Shown here: piece after piece, positions 11,898 to 22,626 of the stretch | How the letters are laid out: each line of letters opens with the position of its first letter | Position numbering within the stretch: the first letter of the stretch is position 1 | Assembly: GCA_907163375.1 (NCBI GenBank) | Contig: CAJQUW010001805.1 | Span: 62,001-126,000 of the forward strand | Source of the DNA: Prostheceraeus crozeri | Taxonomy: Eukaryota > Platyhelminthes > Polycladida > Euryleptidae | Reading direction: 5' to 3' | DNA length: 64,000 nt | Program-made: the position numbers and the translations under genes | The notes under the pieces: model-generated | Databases searched by the model: none | Seen by the model: only the letters and a program-made list of their open reading frames with translations | Told to the model about the DNA's origin: nothing

Positions 11898-12125
11898 TGT
11901 TGTATGTAAGCTTGCTTCATCTTCCCTATCTCATCTGACGTTGCTGTCAGCTGGCATTGTTTACACGCGTGTGAACTGTGATTGTATGACATTATCGTTT
12001 TCTCATTGGTTGCTGCGATCTCATTGGTCGCTCAGTCTTTCCTAACGATATTAAGGAAATGTGCTTGTTCATAGAAGGTCAATAAATCTCTTGCTCTGCT
12101 ACTCACGCGTTCTCATTTTGTTACA
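11898..12125 (+). repeat. 3' LTR of Gypsy-A
   Basis: Same length as the 5' LTR, with five substitutions: one C/T in the CATTA-CG stretch, one C/T in ACGATA, one G/C in ATGTG-TTG, and two G/C in GCGT-T-ATTTTG. It is followed by the GAAAA duplication. Confidence 0.88.
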
Positions 12126-12130
12126 GAAAA

Positions 12131-12637
12131 TCAAATAAAATTTGGTCATTGAGCATCAAATAAGTCAGACTTATAATCCTTACATGTATCTCTTATAAAA
12201 GTCTGTTGAAATAACCAACAGTTTCTTTGTTTTCTTGCTTTATTGATTTACTTCTCAACATTCTACATCTTCAATATTCGAGATCCTCGCCGTGTCCTTA
12301 ATTCCTACAAGGCCTTCTCAATATTGATTTTAGATTTAGATATTGAAAAGCCAACGTAATTGATTCTCAAAGTTTCTAAAAATTTGATAAACAATGACTG
12401 ATACAATTGACCACTTTCATTTTGTGTGCTTATAGAGTATGAGAGATTCCAAGTTACAGATATTTTGTAAATGCATGTGTTGTCATTTTTTCCCGTTAAA
12501 GCTCTTTTCCAATATCAGAACAGACTACCTCATGAAGAGGATAAATAAGTTGTGAATTTTGAGTAATATTGAGGAGCTTAGCAGGTAGCTACGTATTATG
12601 AACCTACTCATATCTGCATACAAAGTGAGACTGCATA
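12131..12637. other. Non-coding gap after Gypsy-A
   Basis: AT-rich sequence between the target duplication and the pogo-type remnant. I see no ORF with family similarity, no terminal repeats and no clear repeat unit. It may be the decayed 5' half of the pogo element. Confidence 0.5.
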
Positions 12638-12641
12638 CGGA

Positions 12642-13373
12642 GTGAGACTGAATCCTGCTTTGCGAGATAATTTGCCACCTGGAACTCTTGTACTGAATTC
12701 CTCTACTGGATATATGAACACAGAACTATTTCTGCAAAGAATGATGCACTTCTCGTCGCATCAGAGAGGCATCCATGGCGGCAAAACAGTTCTTCTGGTT
12801 GATGGTCACAAGTCTCATACCATGTCGCTCGAAATTCTTGAATATGCAAAAGCTTCAGACATAGAGCTAGTCAGTTTTCCATCACATGCCACTCACGCTC
12901 TTCAACCGATGGACAGAGTGTTCTACAAGCCTCTGAAGGATTACTACAAAGAGGAAGTTCGTGTGTTCAACAGAAACAATCCTGGTAGACTGTTTCGGAA
13001 AGATGACTTTCCAAAACTGTTTTACAATTCCTATTTGAAAGTCGCGACAATGAGGAACGCAATCACTTCATTCAAGTGCACAGGTCTCTATCCATTGGAT
13101 AAGGAAGTTCTTCCCGATTCGTGGTTTGCACCATCAGAAAGTATGATTGTCAAGGAGGAAGCCCCAGCTGAAGATGCCCGCATCCACGTCCAGACTACGT
13201 CAAGCCTTCTTGAGGAAGCCCCAGCTGAAGATGCCCGCCGCCACGTCCAGACTACGTCAAGCCTTCTTGAGGAAGCCCCAGCTGAAGATGCCCGCAGCCA
13301 CGTCCAGACTACGTCAAGCCTTCTTCAGGAAGCCCTGGCCTTAGGTATTTTGAATGTGGCTCTAAACATCTAG
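12642..13373 (+). pseudogene. pogo/Tigger (JRK-like, DDE_1) transposase, C-terminal half
   Basis: Begins inside the DDE domain (LNPALRDNLPPGT), so the CENP-B-like DNA-binding half and the first Asp are missing. The motifs STGYMNTELF, LLVDGHKSHT (second catalytic Asp) and PSHATHALQPMDRVFYKPLK are typical of the Tc1/mariner-pogo branch. Residues after about 170 turn into three tandem 19-residue units. The ORF stops at 13371-13373, and a PHD finger follows in another frame at 13388, probably once the same protein. The DNA-cutting role is inferred from the family; this copy cannot work. Confidence 0.75.
13155..13325 (+). repeat. Three in-frame tandem 57-bp units in the pogo-like ORF
   Basis: Units at 13155-13211, 13212-13268 and 13269-13325 each encode EEAPAEDAR-x-HVQTTSSLL, differing mainly at the x position (Ile, Arg or Ser). 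A partial fourth unit (QEA) follows. 57 bp is a multiple of three, so expansion kept the frame. Confidence 0.9.
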
Positions 13374-13387
13374 CATCTTCAGTCTAT

Positions 13388-13675
13388 ATGAGTGATTTGG
13401 CAAAATATAAAGAAGACAAAGCAGATTTGCCCACAACATCACGGAGCGCCCGAAGCAGTGTTGAGAAGAAGCCGGTCAAAAAGAAGAAGAAGTGCCAAAG
13501 AAATTACGATGATCCTGCGAATTTTTGCGGAGGTTGTGATGGCAATTACTATGACGTAGATTTGGATGCAGAAGAATGGATCCAGTGCCAATTGTGCAAC
13601 GTTTGGCATCATGAAATATGTGCGGGGGTTTACGGACGAGACACAAAATCTTTTGTTTGTCGGGGTTGTTTGTAG
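13388..13675 (+). pseudogene. PHD-finger fragment, likely C-terminus of the pogo-like protein
   Basis: 95 codons. After a Lys-rich stretch, the spacing C-x2-C, then WIQCQLCNVWHHEIC, then VCRGC fits a PHD finger with its diagnostic Trp two residues before the second Cys pair's partner. PHD fingers usually read histone tails. It sits 14 bp after the stop of the pogo ORF on the same strand in another frame, so I read it as the tail of that transposase. A tiny intron is possible (CAG at 13380-13382) but would be unusually short. Confidence 0.6.
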
Positions 13676-14080
13676 TAGTTCTTTGCATGGTGAGCACTTC
13701 AGAGCACTTATTTTTTTAGTCTTTTTACCTACATAGACCAACTGGAATGATGAAAACAGTTTTCACTTTAAATTTAATTTTGGGTGCCGGTACCGATAAC
13801 CTTCCGTAGTTTTCATACTAAATGCCGCCATTAGTAGCCTACAAGTAAGCTTGCTTGCTAATAATCACCGAAAAGGGTTATTAGCGCGATTCAATCTAAA
13901 TTCGATTTGATTATTTCAAAAAAAATTAGGACCTTTTCTATTCTAGAAAGTAGAGGCTTCAATTTTGGGGAATTTTTGAACACGTAAAGAGCCACCCTAT
14001 TTTAGGCCCTAGAGTATATACCATGTAAGAAGATAGCAACAAAAATAATGATTATTCGTTCAATAAAATATACTTTCTCA

Positions 14081-14123
14081 AGTGTCCCGTCTTCCACCTA
14101 CCTATGGGGTAAGATGGGACACT
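14081..14123. repeat. Short hairpin with GTGTCCCGTCTT arms
   Basis: AGTGTCCCGTCTT (14081-14093) pairs with AAGATGGGACACT (14111-14123) with one mismatch. Another copy of AAGTGTCCCGTCTTC lies near 14279. Function unknown; possibly a piece of a MITE. Confidence 0.5.
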
Positions 14124-16413
14124 GAGAAGGTGTTACGTAATTGCATCCACTGGATCAAGCAAACCAAATTATTCAAAGATACTTTGATGCAGTCGTCCTG
14201 ACATACCACTTCGTCAATAGCTGCTATATTATCAACTCTATTATTATACTTAGCAGGCAGCATGTCATTATGTCCTTAAGTGTCCCGTCTTCGGCTCACC
14301 TACTATGCAATTAAGACTTAAATTGCCATACTGCGTATCCTGGACCATTTCGTAAGTTATTTGAAGCCACTCAAATCTAGGCTGTTGATTCGCATATACT
14401 CCGTTAAATTTCATTAGGCTACTGTGTAGGCGCAGAGATAAGATCTTCTGTAAAAATTAAAAATTTTGTCATTGATTTGAAAAATTAAAGACCTAAAGCA
14501 TCTTTAAAAAACAAAGCAGGGTGTAAAGGCAAATACTTTTCGTTTTCTAAAGGACATCCATCATTATGGAAGCAGTGGTGCATCACAAGTGTACGATAGA
14601 TTCGCGCTCTTAACACGAATCTGCATAGGCCTATTGAAGAAACACATCTAGCATGGGGTGGGCTCTACTGAGTTTCAGATAATGGGTTAGTCATAATAAG
14701 CGGATATGTATTACGTAATTCAAATCGTAAAAAATGATAACACTGATATAAAATAACACCTCAAAGTTTTGTGGCATCATAAGGCCTACCGTCAGAATTT
14801 TGTAGATACATGTAAAATGATTATGCCTACTAATAAAAGATGGAGTAAAGATTCATAGTTCACTGTTACCGGCATACTATCATACATAATTCCTCCCATC
14901 CAATGATTATTCGATTTCATAAAGTATACTGTGCAGTGTAGCCTACATGAGAATTTCTACTAAATTATTGAGTTAAACAAAGCGGGGCCAGAATTTAAAC
15001 AATTTTGGGATTCTTGTGCACACATGCATAGGGCAACACAGTGAGAAGGTCAAAAAATTGCTTGCACCTTCAATGTTAAAAAAAATTGCCTCAGACTCAA
15101 CCGTGATATCAACCAATCTTAGTAAAGCTTGTTAATAACCTCACACATCAGCTTTAGCTATTCGCGCGGCTATAACGTGCGGTCTTTCCGATTGAGTAAT
15201 TCGATGCTTTATGCGTATTTTTCACATACTAATCGGTGCTCTGTTGTAAAACGATGTGAGCATCGGTTTGAAAATGGAAAAATCTTGTTTTCCAATTGGA
15301 AACTGTAAACTTTGCGTCATTATAGTGATGTTACTATAGTTTATAGACAGCTTGATTATACGAGCAAGGTTAAATAAGTTGAAAGTCAGATATCTTGGAA
15401 ACATATACATAAATAGAAATTTGGAGTTTTTGCCATCAATTCGATGTTATTGCATTTTTTGGTCATAGGCAGGCGGGTTTTCCTTACTTTCAGCGTGAAA
15501 AACTTGATATCTGTATGCCCTTATTATGGGAAATTAAATCTAACTTTGTAGTGATCACCAAATTAATAATAGGCATTTTTTATCATGCATAGAGTAAATA
15601 CAGGAAATATTTTTTTACGTTACTATCATAACTTTCTGTCATTGCATTTTACTTAAATTTGAGATAAACGTAAAACCATAGGTGAGATAATACAAACTTT
15701 AAAATTCCCCATTTCTTCGAGGATATTTATTTTCAAAAGCAATTCAAAAGTATCAAATTTGATGAATTTCTCCATGTTAAGTTTAAGCATTTTTATTAAT
15801 GTGGTTTTAATTTAAATGAACTTTGATAACTTTATAAATCAACCAATAAGGTTTAAGCTACACAGTCTTGTTTTATATCGCCTACAATTCAGTCACTTAG
15901 AAATTGCGGATTACTCTGTTATCCTAAGAAAGCTTGGCTTACTTTTACTTTAGAATTTTCACAGTGTCAGAGAACATTTCATCCATAAAGCATTTTAACC
16001 TTAAAACTAAACGTTATGTTAATTGCTGCTAAGGCTGTAGCACCAGTATTCACCGAACACGAGAAGAATTCTTGGACCATAGACTAATCATTCAACCAAG
16101 AAATTACCAAGATAAGTGTCATTTTTCGAGCGCATTTCTTTTTAATAACTCGGGTAGAAATTTGAAACGATATTGTCTCCACATATCTGTCTAACAAAAT
16201 TCAAGTCACTGGGTGGCTTTATGAGTTACGTAATAAGGATTGTTTTTTCTAGTGTTGTTGGCTGATTTTTCTTTCGGTAGACCCATGTTTCAAATTTTGA
16301 CTGACTCTGCAAGAATGGTGATCGGTGCATTCTCCACCGGTTGAACATATAGGCCTAATGGTCATTCTCTAACTTCGCATTATAAGATGCTTGCAATTGC
16401 AAATATAGATACA

Positions 16414-16569
16414 TTATATATATATAGAGAGAGAGAGGGTTGTAAAAAAAATCATGCAGGAAGTTAGTCGAAAAAAAATCACGACCTCACCACTTAAGTA
16501 ATAATCCGATTTCAACTCAACTTCCATGGATGGTAAGGGTATATATATATATATAATATATATATATAT
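16414..16569. repeat. Two dinucleotide microsatellites
   Basis: (TA)n running into (GA)n at 16414-16438, and (AT)n interrupted once at 16541-16569. Simple repeats only. Confidence 0.85.
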
Positions 16570-17050
16570 CAGAGAATTATCACGTAAAAGAAATTTGGGG
16601 TCAGCCATATTTATCTATGAATAATGCTCACATAACAAAAACATGCAAAAAATCATCCGAAAAAGTCGACACTATCTTTTGCAAAGTTTCGTTGCCTGAA
16701 GCCACTTTAGCGAGTTGGACAGTAAATGTTGCACTGTTATTTGCAAGTACACTCTACGTACTTGACCACTATACTGGCTGCGTTCAGCCAAATTGATAAA
16801 TAGCGATTTTTCAGATGATTTTTTTTCAACAACTTTTTGACAGCCAAATCACGTGATATTTTGATCTTTCGTATATAAATTAACTCACCCAGAAACACAC
16901 GGCACACATGCTATTTGTAGGAAATCTGCCAACACCTGGTCTCAGGTATGGCCTACTTATTGTGTGCAAGAACTTCAATCTTAAGTTTTGAACTTGTGTT
17001 TTTTGCAATAGGCATTAATTTTTACATTAATTTTTCGTTACATCATACCG

Positions 17051-17750
17051 GTAGGCATATGAAAGCCTAGTCAATCTTTTAAATCATAAATTCATTCATG
17101 TCAAAAGAAATACGGGTGTTATTTCTTGTTGGCCTACCTATATATATAATTTAATAGCCTAAACCTATCGTAGTTGCCTTTGCGGTTTATAGCTTATTTA
17201 TGAATACCTTTCTGCAGGGCATGAGTAGACCTAAGATCTGTAACTTAGTTAGCCTTACAACCATGACGTATTCTTAAGATTTCCTGTTCCAAAGGTTCCA
17301 GAGCAAGTTGATAGTAGACACACATAAGTACGAAAAGTAATAAGTTGATCTTGGTAATGCGGTAGGCCTCTTGATTGAATATTGTGTTGAACTTTGTCGC
17401 TCGCGATACACATAGTTAACATTTTTATTTTTCGATATATTTCGATAGGCCCTAAATCATAGGCATATGAAAGCCTACACATTCTTGAGAATCATGAATG
17501 TATGCATATCAAAGAAATAAGGGTGTTATTTATTGTATATAATTCATTAAACCTATCATAGTTTCTGTTTCAGTATATGAAACCTTAGGCCTACTGCAGG
17601 ACATATGTATGCCTAAGATCTAAAACTTAGACTTACAATCAGGAAGTATTCTTAAGGTTTCCATATAAATGTATTCGAGGTCCCGGGGAAGGTAGTCCCA
17701 CATCGGCACAAAAATAAAAAGTTGATATTGGTAATTCGATAGGCCTCTAT
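17051..17750. repeat. Diverged tandem duplication, period about 408 bp
   Basis: The blocks starting at 17051 and 17459 share, in the same order, TAGGCATATGAAAGCCTA, AGAAATA-GGGTGTTATTT, AAACCTATC-TAGTT, CTGCAGG-CAT, CCTAAGATCT-TAACTTAG, GTATTCTTAAG-TTTCC and AAGTTGAT-TTGGTAAT followed by TAGGCCTCT. Similarity is clear but interrupted by many changes. No ORF inside. Confidence 0.7.
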
Positions 17751-18414
17751 TACTTCGTTTCTTAAATTTTTATTTTGTTTGAAATTGAATGTAAACATAT
17801 GCCTACTCAGTTATTCAATGATTATCTTCATGCTAGGCTACCCGGTTAAGAGGCGTTCTTTTACTAAATAACGAGTATTTTACTTTTATCATCATAAGCA
17901 TTAGCAGTACTGATATTAGAGTTTGTGAAGTATGAATAGATGGAATGATTTTTTTTCGACGATCGTGATTTTTTTTCTAAAATTGGTTGTCGAAAAAACT
18001 CGATCAGGACAAAACAACTATTGGTATAGTAACTTAGAGGGTTATATTTGATAACCGTGGTAGAAGATTTTAGGTTGAAGCAATTTTCCGGGTATGAGAA
18101 CAAAAAAACTTAAAATTGATTTTTTTTTTCGACAACTTACCTATATAGGCCTACATGCGTTTGCATTAATTCACACTGCACTCCTCGATTTGCAATAGCC
18201 ATATACGGAATCTATTCAAGCAACGTATATTCTTGAATTTGGAAAAATGATACCGATAGTAGGCCTACGCTAATTTCGGTAAATTCTTGGTTGGATGAAT
18301 AGCCCATGACCCATTAATTCTTCCCACCTGGTGGGGTGAATAGCCACTGCCTACCGTAAATTACGGTGTATAACCCCACCTTTTTTATGAAAAAATTACA
18401 AGAAAAATTCGGAT

Positions 18415-18638
18415 GGCAGTGGCTATTGCACTGAAAGTTTGGGTACCCGGTACTTTTTTGTACATTTTTGTACGTACATTTTTTCCGACTGCATCGCATC
18501 GGATAGCACAAAAAATGTATTTTTTAAAAATGTTCGCTTACTTACTTGTGATAAGGTTCTCGCACAGGAGAACGATTCAATCGTGTCTCGTTTTCTTGAT
18601 GGGACGATTCCCAAACTTTCAGTGCAATAGCCACTGCC
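18415..18638. repeat. Perfect 29-bp inverted repeat, about 166-bp loop
   Basis: The 29 bases at 18415-18443 (starting GGCAGTGGCTATTGCACTG) are exactly the reverse complement of 18610-18638. A further inverted pair, GGTGGGG and CCCCACC, lies at about 18328-18380 around a TACCGTAAATTACGGT palindrome. It looks like a foldback or MITE-like unit; no target duplication was found. Confidence 0.8.
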
Positions 18639-19690
18639 AATTTGGATCCTGAAGTTTTTAAAGAATTTTGAATATAGTAGGCATATATATACGGTATTTA
18701 TATATATGTAGGGCCTATATATAAGAGGTTTGTAAATAGCAACTAGCCTATATAAGCTTAATTTAAATTACCACGTTCACGAAAGTATTATATTCTAATA
18801 GTACAGGAAAAGTAGAGTTTGACCCGGACAAAATTCGGGGCAAGTTGGGAATTCACATACATATACTATCGATCATGCTTAACAACATATCAAAAGTCCC
18901 CAAAAATCCACCGAGTGCTTCAAAAGTTATAGGCCTGAGAAGTTGGGCAATTTAATGATCATAATTTCGTTCTGTAATATGACGATGCCATCCTTCAAGC
19001 GGATTAGGGATTGCTACAACCAATGAGAGCGCTGCTTTACGAGTTATTTGATCATGAATAGATGCGTCGCCATGACAACATCACCCTAGCAGTGACGATG
19101 TCGGCCGAATTCTAGAGGCAAGGGAATTCCATGTAAGAGTCGGTGATCTAGATGCATCGTTATTTACGCTTTGTTATCACTGTGTAGGGCCATACATACG
19201 TACATGTATGTCTGCTTATCGCAGCATGTGCAGTATTCATCTCTGATGGTTGTTCCGCTAATCGTTGTATTCGTTCATCTGCTCATTGTTTGCTGTATAA
19301 GTTCATCTGCTCATCGCTGTACAACTACAATAGGCCTATAAGCCTACAATATTCATCTGCTAACTGTTTGTTTCTCTTCTCATCACTGCATGTTGGTCGA
19401 TGATAATAATAATGCTTTATTTGTTGTTTAAACGAACCGAATATAACAAATACCTGACTTAGGATTCTCAATTTCGGACATTCTCAGCATGGAAATCCGA
19501 AAATCAGACATTTGGTTTCCCATTCAGAAGGTATGATTGATGATGAACTTTATTGCGAACATGAAAAGAACAACAGACAAAAAAATAAATATCATGTGTA
19601 AAAAAAGAGAAATTCGAAGTATAAAAAGCAAGTCACAAAAATTAGAAGTCATTTAACCGCTAACTGACGTAATGTTGTTCAATAAAGGAT
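18639..19690. other. Non-coding stretch with a minor motif repeat
   Basis: No gene seen. Between about 19230 and 19360 the string TTCATCTGCT recurs with C/A-A-T/C-T/C-G after it. TAGGCCTA-like strings continue here. Confidence 0.5.
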
Positions 19691-19784
19691 TGGAGCCCCG
19701 CACCATCTTCAGTCCCCAATCCGCATTATGTACCGGGTATATTAACTGGAAAATGCAAACAAATTTCGGGTCAGGTTAATGTGG

Positions 19785-20702
19785 GACTTAACGTGTATCT
19801 TACAGATCTGGACTACGCCGACGACATTGTCATCTTGGGTAACAGCCACAATGAATTGCAAAATTGCAACTAATGCTCAACAAAGTCAACGAGCAAGCCC
19901 TAGCCGTCGGAATGAAAATAAACACTGCTAAGACCAAGATTCTCTCATCCCGTATTTTCCCAGCAACAAGAACACCAATAACACTGCAAGGGACTGTGAT
20001 CGAGGAAGTCGGCTCCTTCAAGTACCTTGGAGCGACTTGTGTCGAGACGGGATAGGCTGTGGCGGAAATAGATAGTAGAATCGATCAGGCACGCGCAACT
20101 TTCCATAGACTTCAAACTTCTCTTTGTGGAAGGCGTGAAATCTCCCTAAAGACCAAAGGTAGGATCTACGAAGCCGTCATCCTTTCCATCCTGCTGTAGG
20201 CCTACGGGCGTGAAGCGCGGTCAGTCACCAAAGAAAATGAGAGAAAGTTGGAAGTTTTTGACAACGACTGTGTGCGTAGAATTTCTTAAAACCGGAGATC
20301 AGATAGAGTACCAATGGCCTATCTGAGGAAAAACTGTAAGCTGCAAAACATCGCTTCTATCATGCTCAAAAAGCGGCTGACATGGTTTGGGCAAGCGGCA
20401 AGAAAGCCTAATGGAGTCCTGACTCGCATGGTACTTGAACCCGACATTCCAAATTCCTGGAGCAAGAGGAGAGGACAACTGAAAACTTGGCAACATACCA
20501 TCAAGGAAGATCGCGCTAGGATAACCGGACCGCAAGTCTATGGAGTGCGCCGTTGGAATCGGGATTGGGCCCAACTGTCAATCGATCTGGCCCAAGACAG
20601 ACGTGGATTGAGTGCGGCAATTTGGGATACCTGCTCGACAATAGAGGATGCCGGCTCAACCCGCCCAGGGTGAATGCCGTTTCAAGTACAAGTAAGTAAG
20701 TA
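19785..20702 (+). pseudogene. 5'-truncated non-LTR retrotransposon (LINE) reverse transcriptase, decayed
   Basis: The catalytic box YADD is at 19814-19825 (LTDLDYADDIVIL). A shifted frame follows with LAVGMKINTAKTKIL and VGSFKYLGATC, the order of a LINE reverse transcriptase thumb. The C-terminal part (20314-20673) has KRLTWFGQAARK and KRRGQLKTWQ. Several stops and frame changes interrupt it (near 19860, 20053, 20196 and 20287). The 3' end carries AAGTAAGTAAGTA, a short tandem tail seen in RTE- or CR1-like LINEs; clade not assigned. The upstream part is missing, as usual for LINE insertions. Confidence 0.75.
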
Positions 20703-22620
20703 CAGGTTAATGTACTAGGTATAATTAACCGGAAACGAACATTAGAGCCCTATTATCATGGAAAATATCTCATTAAACCTTCATTAAAGTAACAATAGAT
20801 ACTTGATGTGTTTATAAAACAAGTCTAGGTTTATTAATTATCTACAACAGTTTCATTTTGCTGAGACAATCAAAGTTTGATGCTGTTTAATTCAAGCATA
20901 ATCCCAAACTCAACACAAATAAACACAATGACGTCTGTTGGAATGTCTCTTAACAGGAATAATGAGGTATCTGATGTCACCGTATGATATTGTATAGCGC
21001 AAAGCAGTTGACACGATTAACAAGAATTTATCGATAGAGTTGATTATGGGGAATTGTAACTGGTTGCTGCACATCATTTAATCGCAACGTAGTACGGTAC
21101 AGAGATCACAAGCGGAACCTTCACGGCATGAAGGAACCTTCAAACCTTAACGGCATCATGCAATATTGGGAAGTTTCCATTGTAAAGATAGAAAAATAGA
21201 AGATAGAAAGATAGAAAGATAGAATTCAACTGACAATTTGGAGGTCTATGGCCTCAAGGAGACATTATTAAGTTTGCACTTATAGTATATCTGTTAAGAT
21301 TTCAATCAATAATTTCAAATTTAACGACCTATAAAAAGATGATTTGTTAATTTTTTGTGATGGGGAGGAATGAGCCATAACTAGTATCTGAATCTATGTT
21401 TTCCCCGGAAACTGAAAGTAAAGGGTAATTCAATATCATAATACTGGCTTGTACTTAGTTCATCTGAAAAAGCGGATACCAGTGGATTAGTGAGCATTTG
21501 ACTAATTATTATTTTTCAAACCCTGTTTCTCGGCATGCATACCTCTTAACGCTGTTTTCACTCTTGTTGCCAGTTACTATTACATTCTTGTGGCCAGTTA
21601 CTGCAGCTCGGTAATTACAAATTGTTTACAACGGTTACACATAAACAGTGAAGTCTATGCAATATTTATATTAAACTATGATAATTTACCATTGGTTTCC
21701 ATGATAGCTTTCCAGGATATAATTTAAAACATCCCGGAAATTTAAGAAAATTATCCACCTTGTTATTCATCAACGTATTAATTATACGCTCGTATACCGC
21801 TGTTATGATATGTTCAACGTTGGTGCATATTAACGTTTATGAGATGACCGAGTTTATAATTGACTACTAACAAAAAGAATGTGATCACATTACAAAACTA
21901 AACTGAAAACAAGGATAACAGATGTAATACTTTTGTAGGCGAATATGGTTCCGATTCCATGGGTGAAATGCATTGAAGTTTTTTGCTTAATCATGTTTTT
22001 AAAATCGCATTAGTCGTTAATGAATAAAAAGTTTTAACAAAATACATGTAGATTATTGTGTGAACTAGTTGCATCATAAATAGCTTTAAATGCATAAATT
22101 ACAGCAGAAAATGTCATAATATTTACATGTAATATTAAGTTATAATAGTTACATCGTCATAGAAAGTTGACATCGTGTAATAAAATAACACTTTATAAAA
22201 ATCACCCAAATAGTCGTTCTCGTTTGAAAAGTAGAAAAAGTGTACACGCATTATCGAAGACACCTCTTTCCCTGCACGCAACTGCACGCAGTTCGCCTGT
22301 CCCCCCACCCCTCTCTACATGCGTGCGCACAATATGGATGGCCCCTTAAATAATCACTTTTCTTTGCTAATGATGTGTAATTACTTTCAAATGAAGGAAT
22401 AACTGAGATAACCAGGTACATGATTTCTCTACTGCACTTTCGGATAATGACTGTTTCATTCCTATTATTCATTCTGAAAATGCCTTTTCTTGAATTTGTT
22501 AGTGACTGTCTATGTCTAAAATTCTAGGAAACCTACTTATGTTCTGGTCATATGATAATGTCGACATTCCTTTTACTTCAAAATTTCTTTATTATTATTT
22601 CTGACGTTTGTATTTTGCAG
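20703..22620. other. Non-coding stretch
   Basis: About 1.9 kb of AT-rich DNA. I see only a small GATAGAAA-type microsatellite near 21186-21223 and no gene. Bases just before 22621 (TATTTTGCAG) could be a splice acceptor for the gene that follows. Confidence 0.5.
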
Positions 22621-22626
22621 GTAAAG

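Larger units (their letters stand above)
7934..12125 (+). mobile_element. Gypsy-like LTR retrotransposon (Gypsy-A), full length but frame-broken
   Basis: Two 228-bp LTRs bound the element, flanked by the 5-bp duplication GAAAA (7929-7933 and 12126-12130). A purine tract (CAAGGGGGAA) precedes the 3' LTR. Inside are gag with zinc knuckles, protease, reverse transcriptase, RNase H and integrase in gypsy order. The LTRs differ at 5 of 228 positions by my comparison, so insertion is fairly recent. Three frame changes (near 8395, 9245 and 11050) break the polyprotein. The pol resembles gypsy-related elements annotated in parasitic worms; lineage not assigned. Confidence 0.85.
13676..17050. other. 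Long non-coding stretch, no gene seen
   Basis: About 3.4 kb of AT-rich DNA with only short ORFs that match nothing I know. It holds a small hairpin (14081-14123), two dinucleotide microsatellites near 16.4-16.6 kb and several TAGGCCTA-like strings. Possible old TE debris. Confidence 0.5.

Noticed and set aside
13343-13382. Tiny intron joining the pogo ORF to the PHD finger
   Set aside because: About 40 bp is shorter than usual spliceosomal introns; a frame break is simpler.
18413-18652. Overlapping short ORFs on both strands
   Set aside because: Produced by the 29-bp inverted repeat; no protein similarity.
22167-22349. 60-codon plus-strand ORF before the recombinase-like gene
   Set aside because: No similarity, poor start context, length expected by chance.
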